64,000 bases of DNA. It comes from Euwallacea fornicatus. Lineage: Eukaryota; Arthropoda; Insecta; Coleoptera; Curculionidae. The notes under the pieces are model-generated. The model did not search any database, was not told the origin of the DNA, and worked only from the letters and a program-made list of their open reading frames with translations. Made by a program: the position numbers and the translations under genes. The stretch lies in the NCBI RefSeq assembly GCF_040115645.1, contig NC_089550.1, forward strand, positions 4,464,001 through 4,528,000, written 5' to 3'. Below, piece after piece: positions 35,424 through 45,085 of the stretch. How positions within the stretch are numbered: position 1 is the first letter of the stretch; each line of letters begins with the position of its first letter.

Positions 35424-35489
35424 TTGCTAAAAATGGGTTTTTTCGTTCGTTCGGCGTCGAGAGACGCCGAAAAAACCCATTTTTAGCAG
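35424..35489. repeat. Nested perfect hairpin
   Basis: An outer stem of 18-19 bp, GCTAAAAATGGGTTTTTT (35426-35443) with its exact complement at 35470-35487, encloses a second perfect hairpin, CGGCGTC (35452-35458), loop GAGA, GACGCCG (35463-35469). Only eight bases (35444-35451) are left unpaired, as a one-sided bulge. An extra T-A pair at 35425/35488 extends the outer stem. The perfection of both stems contrasts with the decayed repeats nearby, so it is either recent or maintained. It could be a tiny foldback element, a structured RNA or a replication-slippage product. Confidence 0.7.
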
Positions 35490-36394
35490 CTACGACTTGT
35501 TTGGAGTTTAGCCGAATGATGAAGACCGAAATTATCCAGCACAATATTTCATTGTCCTATCCAGAACTTTATCAGTGTGATGCATATTTTGGATTATAAT
35601 TTTTTTTTTTTTTTAATTTAAATTGGGGCTCGAGAAAACCAATTAACACAAAAATTAAAAATCCAATATAAGGACTCTCTGCAACACTAAACGCGTGAAA
35701 GTAACAAAGGCGACGATCGTGGCATGAATTTCATATTCTTCCAGCGAACATACTAAACTTAATTTTAATGAAGACATAAAACCGTTTTAGTGTAAGTTGT
35801 AAAACACACTCGATCCTATAAAAGACAAAAGAAAGCGGGAGAAACACATAATGGCTTTATATCAGAATTTTAAAAACGCTACATGGATCTGTATTCATAG
35901 GACACGGGGATTACCCGTCGACGTTAAAGTCGATTTGCATTCATGAGACGATACAAGATTGCCTCGGTTACAAATATTAGACTTCCGACTTTTAAACACT
36001 TTAGAAAGTAATGACTGCAAATATGTCATTGTTCTCCAACTTTTAACCGAGATCCATTCTGGAGTCGGGATCAGCGGGCACATCTAATCTTTAGTTCTTT
36101 CTTGCTTGACAAATTTAACCTAGTTTTACCTCTGGGTATGACCTTTTTAGTAAAATATCCTCCGCTTTATTTTACGACTTCTTTTCGCAAAATTGATGTC
36201 GGAGGTTTAACTTAAGTCGTTGCCCGTATTCATTTTCCTTTGTTTTGCTTTTAAAGCATTGAAAGATAAGAATCATTGAAAAGTGGCATTGAGGGTTTGC
36301 GCTACAGTGGGAATAATAGCATTCGCTTTATAGTCTTTATACAATAGGCTGCATAAAATGTTTTTCAGATATGTAGACAATATGAACATTTCTT
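35490..36394. other. Non-coding stretch, no gene recognised
   Basis: Contains a T tract at 35600-35614 and otherwise short motif-free frames (at most 62 codons). The end overlaps eroded sequence that may belong to the transposase relic at 36395. Confidence 0.5.
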
Positions 36395-36605
36395 GTTTAC
36401 TCAGATTGAAAGTGGCTTGTCGCATAAGAGCCCACTCGCTCCCGCCGAAGGAAAATTACATAAGCAAAGTGGGCGCGAAGAAAAAGGTCCAACGGGGCGA
36501 TGTCCGGAGAATTGGCGGGCCAAAGATGTTCCGAGAGCGACAGCTCCGCGCGGCTCTTGCATTATGTGCGGCCGCGACATCCGATTGGAGTCCACAGTAG
36601 ATTGT
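36395..36605 (-). pseudogene. IS630/Tc1/mariner-superfamily transposase fragment
   Basis: On the minus strand one frame reads GLQSDVAAAHNARAARS, corresponding to the Q-Q-D-G-A-x-x-H-N-A-R block with its Asp kept. After a frame change comes LWPANSPDIAPLDLFLRAHF, with the third catalytic Asp kept, then A-Y-V-I and charged residues that decay to a stop. The GC-rich character of this block differs from its AT-rich surroundings. Only the middle of the catalytic domain is present; no ends found. The S-P-D-I-A-P-L-D version differs from the S-P-D-L-T versions nearby, so it is probably a different family of the same superfamily. Confidence 0.72.
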
Positions 36606-39445
36606 CAGGGGTTCAAAAAAAAAACCTAAAAAAATTGCGATCTTTTTATCGAATAATTGAAGCACCACAACGATCATGCGAATCTGTTAGAACCGCGGAG
36701 CTACTCTCTCGCCTGCGCAACTTCCGTTGAATCGAGTCCGTATCTATCGCAGTTTACTTAGAAACCCATGCTGGACACTTTCATTTTGGACACGTTGCAT
36801 ATGAAGCGGCTCCAGGACTTTCAATTCGGTATAGGGAAGATTGTTGCCATCAGCAAAACAGTCGTTATTTTGGGCTAGCTCAAATAGTCAGCAGAAACAA
36901 TTCTGACTGATTGAGCTGCCTTTGAGTGTGAACATGGGCGGAAAAAAAAACTGATTATCATCTGGCTTTTAGACCTGCAGTGCTCTGGGGGTATTAAGGT
37001 ATTAACATCACTCCAATTTGTGTTATCGTCCTCTTCTATCAACCCCGAATGAATACTTGTTCTTTTTAATGGTTTGCCAACGCAGGTAACGCATATTAGG
37101 TAAAGTTTGCGTAGTCTCAGCAGCTTAATATCACCGAAAAACACGCAATTTTCTCATTACCGTTGAAAGACCGAATTGAGTCGTACAAAGCTCTGTTAAA
37201 AGGTTCCCGACCTTAGCTAGAAAAACCTCATCAAACAATAATCCGGGCATATTAGCGAATTGACTCGCATCGCCACGAGGGTATATTTCAATATTTGTAT
37301 TGGAACACCTTGAGCAGCAAAGAGGGACCAGATTTTTTTATTATGCACGTCTCCTTCGTGAAGTATCCCAATAAAACCGAAACCTTTTCAGCGCGACCGT
37401 ATTCAATAAAGTATACAAATTCAAAGGCATGCATAATCCGAAAAATTTTATAGGGATAACATATACATATATATATATGTATAAATTCCAGTAGGTTTCC
37501 GTCTGAATGTAAAAGTAAAGAATGGAGGCGAAATTCCTTTCATCGGATGCAAGCGAGCTAATCCGGTGCCTAGCTCCCCTTCTTCGATCAATCACGGCTA
37601 GAGACGAAGGTATAAGAATGCTAATACTATTAGCATGGCTTTACCACGTATTTGACAGGGATGGACTCCGTTTTCTTCATTTGCAGGATCCCGAGGCACA
37701 TCTGCAAAAAAAACCATTTCTGATGGACACCGAAAAAGTCACGTTTTTCATCGTGGATCAGATCCGATGCTATTGCGGTCTAAAAGTGAAACCTCCATAA
37801 GCGCTGACGTTGATCAGGTTTCTTGTGCGGGATCCCATAGAGCATCTTAAGCGAAAATGATCGAAACTTGATAATTTAAGACAACTTAAGCCCTGGGAAT
37901 TGGCCCCAATTGTCGGTTACGGTTCTGTTAAAATCCGATCAAGGATAAATCCACTCACAAATTGAAAAACTCCAAAGAACTATTCGAAGGGAAACGAGAC
38001 TTGCATACATCGAGTACTGTAAGTTTCCGAAGGGGCCCCACTTCGACCTACTTTCGGAAGATTTCTTTTCTCTGCGAAACCCAGTTGTTGTTAACTCAAT
38101 GTAGACACAAAGAGCGGCCTTATGATCCTGGAAACCGCATCGGTAGCAATCGTTCATCTATTTGCTACTACATAATTTAACCGCTAACTCAGAATATTAA
38201 TTGATATACTGCAAATTCGGGTCATGTAATGGAATATACCGCAACTTAATGTATATTCATTATCTTTGTGGTTATGTATTGACCGTTGCATTATTGCCTT
38301 CTGAATGGTCTCTGGGGCGCAATAATCCGGCCGAACTTCCCTTCAAACGTCATAGTTGGTTAGACGTTAATTAAGGAATGCTGTATTCTCATCAGCAATA
38401 TCTCTTGGACTAATTTTTTTAATTGCTGGATAAGTAATGTGCCTGTGAGAACCCCCGGTCTCGGTGTCGGCATAAAGTGAGGAACATTAATCATCGTGTC
38501 ACTCTGCGTTAGATCAACGGCATTATATTAAGGTGTAGCAATTGATACTGCCTCGTCTGCGAAATTTTGAATAGATGGATTTTGCATGCCACGCCAGTAA
38601 TAAAATGGAGATCCATCAAAACTCCGTTTTACCCTCGTTGTCCTCGTCTAACCGACGTAAAACCAGTTTAATTACAGTCAAGGTGTGCTGCAGGGGGTGG
38701 TATGTATATTGCTTCAGTTTTTGTATTTATTGTTTTTGTTGCTTTTGCCTGGTCGTTTCCTGCCCGGGCCCACCTCCGGTCTTGAGATATTGGACTGCAT
38801 ATACCACAAATTGGCAATGCTGGCCTTGTTGATGCAACACAGACAGTCGCATTGGAAATTAATCGGCATTTTCGTCATTCGATCGATCTGAATCCTTTTC
38901 TCAGGCCATTCCTCCACTGGATGCAACGCGGCAGCTAGGTACTTCCCCCGCCCATAAATTCAACATCAACAAAGAAATGTCGGAAGTTTCAGCTACCCAA
39001 AGTTAGGCAGGCTTATGATTGCCCAACTTCATCTGGGGATTATTGTATAGTAGAGCATTCTGAGCGCCTTAGTGAGAAGACTTAATACTAGGAAAGCCGT
39101 TCTTAGTAATTCAAAGCGGTGCATAAGTAGCTCGCGTGTTATTTACTATTGTAACGGGTGGACCATTCATCGATTTCTTCTTGGAAGTCGCTATTGAAAC
39201 CACATTGTTGAATGTCTTTAACTAATCGTTGCTTTAGTCAAAAAGCATACCTTCCGATCGTTTATGGAAAATGATTTCGGTTAAATGACTACCGCGGCTG
39301 GCTTGAGAGCAGCTCGTTCTTTTCACCCTATTTCGCGAAAAACTCGATTAATGGGTCCCTCAAGCGCGTTAATTGTTTTGTAGGATCGTTGGTGTAACAC
39401 CCTATCCCCATAAAAAGTGGTTCAGGGGGGTCAAATCGCAGCTGT
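36606..39445. other. Non-coding stretch, no gene recognised
   Basis: Frames of up to 92 codons (37522-37800) show no motif I can name. A 22-bp perfect palindrome made mostly of AT repeats lies at 37462-37483. The part 38690-38780 is T-rich and open on both strands. No transposon ends seen. Confidence 0.45.
37462..37483. repeat. 22-bp AT palindrome
   Basis: A perfect inverted repeat built on TATACAT-ATATATAT-ATGTATA with a central AT dinucleotide run. It is a short simple repeat able to form a cruciform; no function is indicated. Confidence 0.6.
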
Positions 39446-39600
39446 GCGATGGCCTGGTTCCAGAAGGATGGAGCAACGCGTCACAGAAGCAGAACAACGA
39501 CCGATCTTGAGCATACCATATTCGGCAACCGTGTCATCGGTCGGTTTGGGGACGTTGATTGGTCATCGCGACATTGCCTTGCTGTTGTCGAATTTATAGA
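39446..39600 (+). pseudogene. IS630/Tc1/mariner-superfamily transposase fragment
   Basis: The frame starting at 39449 reads MAWFQKDGATRHRSRTTTDL, then EHTIFGNRVIGRFGDVDWSS and R. This is the W-F-Q-Q-D-G-A-T-x-H-T block (Asp kept) through to the G-D-V-N-W-P-P-R-S that precedes the last catalytic motif. Right after that point the reading stops matching, so the fragment is cut before the third catalytic residue. The frame stays open to 39679, but the later residues are not transposase-like. It has no flanking repeats. Confidence 0.68.
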
Positions 39601-40258
39601 CGAGGAAAGAACCTACTTGCCTTATCGCAAACCTTGGAAAAGTATCACTTATCCAATGACCAACCAACAAGAAGTTTAACATTTTGGTGTTAAAAGTGGA
39701 ACAGGTGACTCGAGAACTTTCCTTGCACGGCTAAAGTCTGATCAATCGAACATAACGAGATGGCTCAAAGTAATGATAAGAGACAGGAACGACAAACTTG
39801 AAAGAAAAACACGAAGAAAGAAGAACAAGAACAATGCAATTTGGAAGAAGAGGAGATAAGATGATTGGAAATAGGCCGCAGACAACGGTTATGGCAAATT
39901 ACTGAACTGAATGCAACGTAATCCCATGAGTTAGTTTATTGTGAGTTAGAGTTTTGGCGATCTGGCAGTCCTTAAGTTACCTTAGGCCGGAGTAGAAGAT
40001 GAGTTTGATTGGATAAACTGCTGAAGGGGGGTGTAGGGGAATGGCGTAACCCATGCGATGGGTGTTCCTTGAAAAGAGGCCCCGAACTCAATCAAAATCA
40101 ATGATGCGGTATGTCAAAGACAGTCTCTAGGAAAAGTAGATGTAACAGGCCCCTCAGACACGACCCCTAACCATATCAGGCAGCCGACCTCCTGGTGGCT
40201 AACGGATTACTCTTTTAAATTCGAGTCGCAAAAGTGATTTCAGACCTAGAAGCAACTA
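39601..40258. other. Probable retroelement debris, not resolved
   Basis: A basic, lysine-rich, partly open stretch (39700-39860) precedes the integrase scrap at 40259. At 40026-40034 a purine run GAAGGGGGG is followed at once by TGTAGG, which resembles a polypurine tract abutting an LTR start, but I found no second LTR. These readings are tentative. Confidence 0.3.
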
Positions 40259-40363
40259 GATTTGCGGAAGTTTTTCATCGGAACGACATCCCATCCACAA
40301 TCTGATGGAACGTTAGAGAGGCACAACAGCGCCATGAAAATGTACCTCTATCTAAATCTATGA
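40259..40363 (+). pseudogene. Ty3/gypsy-type integrase fragment
   Basis: A 34-codon frame reads DLRKFFIGTTSHPQSDGTLE and RHNSAMKMYLYLNL before a stop. The block T-S-H-P-Q-S-D-G-T-L-E-R matches the integrase core of gypsy-like retrotransposons around the third catalytic residue (the Glu of L-E-R). Sequence on both sides has decayed beyond recognition. Too short to classify further; retroviral-type integrases share this block. Confidence 0.6.
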
Positions 40364-41504
40364 ATTCCACATCACCATCTCTTCCCCCACTTATCTTGCC
40401 AATAATCCTGTAATATTAAATTTGTACCCGATTAGACCCGCCCTCCATACTTATCTGCTAGATTTCCAGATTCTATCTGGAAGCCTGGTCCTGACGGACA
40501 TTATATTTTTCTCTCGGATGATTTACCAATCCACTTAATTCTGATAATGATAAAATAGGAGCCCCAGGATGTGGCCAACGAAGCGTTCGCGATCTGACGT
40601 CACAGATAGAGCGGCTTTGAAAATGTTTTTTGATGAAAAACGGGTCCAGACGGGTCAATTAACTTGGAAACTTTTTGCGCCCGGATGCAGATTAACCGAA
40701 AAAGTTTTCTGGTTGACTGTTATGTTGCTGCCTTTTTCATTTTGGACCGTGTTTAATGACTTGTGCCGAGCGATCTAAATAGCGTGATAAATAAGAATGC
40801 GGGATATACAAATTTCCTTTCAACAAACAGAAGCTATTTTGATGGCAGCAGACATACGTCTTAGTAAGAATCTCTCGAATAAAAGACAATGTACGTAGGA
40901 TCCTGTAATCCCCCTTAAATTGGCTGCTGGACGGATACGTTCTCTAAAGGAAGTTTCTACAGATCAGTGGCGTGTTATTAAAGACACTATATCGATTGTT
41001 TTGCCAGCTCCGCTCCTCTTTTTAGCCATATGAGTGGTATCTACCTCTGGGTAATGGAACTTTATCCAGTTTGTAGCAATAAAACCGCTCTCAGGCTAAC
41101 AAAATCACGGGGATACGCAACGTAATAAGCCGTGTTTCTCGTTTTAAAGCAAATAAAACTTTCACTTTAAATTCAAGATTACGCCTTGTTGCCATTGCCG
41201 ACTTCTTTATATCTCGCAATACCAGTAAATTTAACGTCTGTTTCTATTTAAACTAGATTGAAACGGCTTTTTCTCCTCTATAAGTTGCTTAGACGGAAAA
41301 TATTGGCTATTACTGTCAGCTTTCGGCGACGCTTTACGTCTCAATGATTAAGATAAATCTTTTGGAAATTGGAAGTTCCCTGAACATCATACGGAGAAAT
41401 CGAATCAATAGATTACGCTTTGCTTTGGTTCGGGAGTATTAGTCTTAGGTATACTTGGTCAATAAAATTGTACCTCGCGGCAACGTTGGCTGAGATAAAC
41501 GCCG
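40364..41504. other. Non-coding stretch, no gene recognised
   Basis: Possibly some decayed integrase sequence up to about 40550, then AT-rich DNA with short motif-free frames up to the foldback element at 41505. Confidence 0.45.
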
Positions 41505-42580
41505 AACGAGGTGTCTCATTTTTCATGAAATTATTAAAAAGTCTGGTTTGGCAATAAGGACATTTAAAAATAATTGCCGTAATATTATGCTCCTTTTCGC
41601 GAAATAAGTCATAGTGTAAACAGTTTTCTCATAGACCTCTTTGCTTCTGTAATGCGGATTGAAACCGAAATGGTTGCATTTTACGACTCCTTCAGTCACT
41701 TTTTTTATTTAAAAGGACTTTGTAATTTCGAAAACGCATTCTCATGGATTTCCTTACGTAGAATTCAGTGGTAATATAAGATTTCTTATCAATCTAACCG
41801 TTTTTGAGATATATTCCGAATTTATCTTTTTTTAATGGAACACCCGGTATGTATTTAATCTGTCGGGTTCCCCCTTTCGCTGAGAAATACACGCAAAATT
41901 ACAAATTTATTATCGAAAGAGACATAATTGTTTAGTGTGCCATAACAAAATATACCTCACCCATCTGCAGGCAAAAGCCATTTTAATAGTAAACGCTTTA
42001 AGAAGAACAGAAAAGAATTGCAGATTATCTTTAGAAGCAAATGGTGGAGTAGTGAACAACTGCGATGAAATAAAACTTTTTATTATAATTTCTGTTGGTA
42101 TGCAATCCAGTTAGATAGGTGCGTTAACAGTAATCCATAGTTTTTCCCGTATTTTACGTGTATTTCTGAACGTTTCCCAATAGTGCCATATGTTGCCGAA
42201 AAACGTTTCAAAAGGGGAACACGACAGACTAAACAAATGCAAAATGTCCCAGTAAAAAAGGTATTTTTGGTCTATATCTCAAAAATGGTTAGATAAAGAA
42301 GAAATCTTACATTACCACTGAATTTTGCGTAAAAAAACTATGAAAATCCGTTTTCAAAATTACAAAGTTCGTTCAAATAAAAAAAGTTATAGGAGGGGCC
42401 CCAAAATGCAGCAATTTCAATTTCACTCTGTATTACAGAGACAGAGACCAGTGGAAACTCTATTTACGCCATAATTTATATCCCGAAAAAGTAGCACAGC
42501 ATCACATAAACCGTTTTCAAATATATCGGTTTCTAAGCGAGGTTTCCTAATAATCCCATCAAAAATGGGACACCCTGTAG
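41505..42580. mobile_element. Foldback element with arms of about 400 bp
   Basis: The left arm (41505-41905) and right arm (42165-42580) are inverted copies of each other at about 75 percent identity. The right end, read inward, starts CTACAGGGTGTCCCATTTTT and the left end CGAGGTGTCTCATTTTTCAT. Shared inner landmarks, in order, include TTACAAAGT, ATTACCACTGAATT, GAAATCTTA, ATATATCTCAAAAA/ATATCTCAAAAA, GTCTGTCGTGTTCCCC/ATCTGTCGGGTTCCCC and CAGAAATACACG. The core of about 260 bp carries no transposase. The GGGTGTCCCATT start is typical of Tc1/mariner-derived MITEs in insects. Within each arm an internal GGGTGTTCC-like block recurs near the inner end, so the arm may itself derive from a small element. 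Confidence 0.8.
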
Positions 42581-44789
42581 AGTCATAATTAGATAGAAGA
42601 TTTATTTTTTTAGCTTTTACGCAAAAGTAGGTACAGTAAACATAAAGTAAATAATAAAATTACTGAATGGAAAATTGCAAGCAAATCTACTTTGCGGTTA
42701 TTCCATTAACTGCAATTGATTATTACAGATAGATAGAGAATGAAATTGAGCGCAAATGGCCACAAAATAAAACAGATAATTAAAGAAATTAAACAAAAAT
42801 TATATTCGGTTTTCAAGAGTGAGACGAAACCGACAACTGCAGTCACAACTTTAGAATCCCTTAAATCTACACGATTTGCTCTTTTGGTGGAGCTTCGATG
42901 TAGGGGCGAATGCGCCGTTTCCCACCAGCCATCAGAATTATAAAATTTTTCCGAATTTGTTGAATATTTGAACAATCGATTTTTTGTCTTTTTGGACATT
43001 CTCAGGAACTCCTTTTTTTATGCTTCAGGTTCATCGCACCAATTTTTGAGAATTGTTCCTGCGCTCTCAGTTAATAATTTAACAGTGCAAATTAAAAAAC
43101 CTCTTCCCCGATGAAATTCCGTATCTCCTTTTGTTCTGTGTAAAACTAGGCGAAAATTTTTTTCATTTCTTCCCGAACATCATTTAAATTTGCATTTTAA
43201 CTTGGCTTAGAAGCAGACAAACCGGGATCGTTCCGTGACTCTTTGCTATGCAGAATGTTCACGTGACCTAAGGGTTGGTTTTAAGATACCTGACTATAAG
43301 AAACTTCTTAATATTCAGACGCCTCGGGCCACGTACCGCGGTTTTATGACATTTTTATACCTTTCCTGGCGAAAGTACATTTGCTACGAAAGATAGTAAC
43401 TCTCGTTTTTCATTTAGAGACACATCGAGGAATAGTTCCGACATAGTCGCTCTGGAGAGCATGTTCCTGGCTTTAAGGGCCTTCATAACATGAGTATTTG
43501 AGATAATGGAAGATTTACATTATCTTATAAAAGCCACTTTGAGAACTGCTTTCAGAAGTTGAGAAATCCCGGAGTTTTTAGTTGCAACTCTGGAAAAAAT
43601 GCTATTGATTTCCAAGGAGACTCTCGGCTTTGCGCTTTTCGAGATTATGTTCGATATGATATCTCTCCTCTGTAACGGCATCTTATAAATCTTCGGTTAA
43701 AAGACTATTTTCTAGTGTCATCTGTTCAAGACTGCCCCCTTGAGTAATCTGATAATGTCGCTGCCGCAATACACGCTAAATCTCGAGAGTTTTTTGCTCA
43801 TTCCAATTCAAGTATTTCTCCCGTTTGAGAAATTTATCTTTCGGCCTTTCGAAGCCACTCTGCAGTTTCGTTTTTGACATTTCCCATTTTATTTTGTACT
43901 CGCAATTGCCCGTCGATTTCAAATCGTCAACCAGCTCATCGAACTTTAAATTTAATTAAGCTCTATTGCGCGTAATGGAGCGTATTTTATCAGAGCTGTT
44001 CTATTATGTTAATTTTTAACGATGTTATTCCACTGCTTCCATTGTTTATGGCGAATTTCTCGTGTTTTAGGAACTTTGTGGCTCAAACTTATCTATTATT
44101 ACCGCTGTCTGAGTATGTTTCGAACTTAATACACCAAACTCTATGGATAATAGCTTTATATCTCCTTTAAGATTCATTTGTGTATAACTAAGTTAGTACA
44201 GGCGAGATTATGTGTAGTATTTCCCCCCTTTAATTGTTCTGAGGTTTACTCATGTGGAATTGTTTTCATTAATAAATTTACATTTTTAATGAAGTGAAAC
44301 CGAGGTGGAGGAGACGTTGACTTCGGGCTATAAAATCTAGTTGTAGGCCAATGTACCTTTTCGGCCAAAACGTAGGTACACCAATTCTCCTGCGACCACA
44401 GATCATGTTAATGCTCATGCGAACAATGTTTCTACCCAACCATTACCCCAGAGACGCGATGGAATCGAAAGCCATATTATTAATCATTATTCTATGTTAC
44501 GGTAGCCGAGGCATCCATTTCACGAACGCTTAATCTGGAGAAATTTTTGTGATCTACTAAGTGATTTACGCCCATATTGCCCAGACTCGCCGCGTCCTGT
44601 TCACTGTTCGTTTGAAACTGACACCGGTAAAATTTCATGGTCCTCCACATAAAATGTCTTTCCGATCTCTCTCTCTTAGTCACGGAGAAATATAAACAAA
44701 CTTCATCTATTGACGCTCATTTTTAAACCAAAACGTAGTTGTCGCTGATTGGCGCTGACTGCAATCCGAAACTCCTCCCACCTTCGGAT
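42581..44789. other. Non-coding stretch, no gene recognised
   Basis: Short frames only. A 97-codon minus-strand frame (42706-42999) overlaps a 67-codon plus-strand one and has no motif. AT-rich text continues to the TATA box at 44790. A TATAAAAT word at 44329 lacks an initiator at the right spacing. Confidence 0.5.
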
Positions 44790-44826
44790 TATAAATATCG
44801 GCTCAACGCCAGGCGTCAAGCAGTCT
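44790..44826 (+). promoter_or_regulatory. Candidate RNA polymerase II core promoter (TATA + initiator)
   Basis: TATAAATA starts at 44790 and CAGTCT at 44821, placing the initiator A (44822) 32 bases downstream of the first T of the TATA box. That is the spacing seen in arthropod TATA promoters. The initiator matches T-C-A-G-T-Y except for G in place of the first T. A possible donor, GAG-GTGAAT, follows at 44845. A 78-codon frame begins at 44849. Motif-based inference only. Confidence 0.35.
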
Positions 44827-44848
44827 GCATCTGCACGATCTGAGGTGA

Positions 44849-45085
44849 ATGATTCCGTACCAATTTTCTTGTGTTCCTAATTCAACTATGCGTCCGGTAA
44901 AAGTGTATTACGATGAACTCTCCTCCAACTTCAGTTTCCTCCATCGAGCTCGGGACGATTCCAGTGCCCTTTTTAATTTTCATCTTTATCGCTTCGGAGT
45001 TTTGAGCACTGACCTCACTCGCCACTGCCTCCTACATGATCATTATCTTTTTTGTACGTTCTCTCTTTTTTTCAATGCTACTTAA
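44849..45085 (+). CDS. Small open frame downstream of a candidate promoter
   Basis: Seventy-eight codons beginning MIPYQFSCVPNSTMRPVKVY. A second in-frame ATG at 44888 has a better context (A at -3) and would give 65 residues. The product is rich in Phe, Leu, His and Ser with a hydrophobic C-terminal stretch, and matches no family I know. The only reason to list it is that it starts 27 bases after the predicted transcription start. Alternatively the transcript is spliced at 44845 and this frame is intronic. Confidence 0.15.
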   Translation: MIPYQFSCVPNSTMRPVKVYYDELSSNFSFLHRARDDSSALFNFHLYRFGVLSTDLTRHCLLHDHYLFCTFSLFFNAT

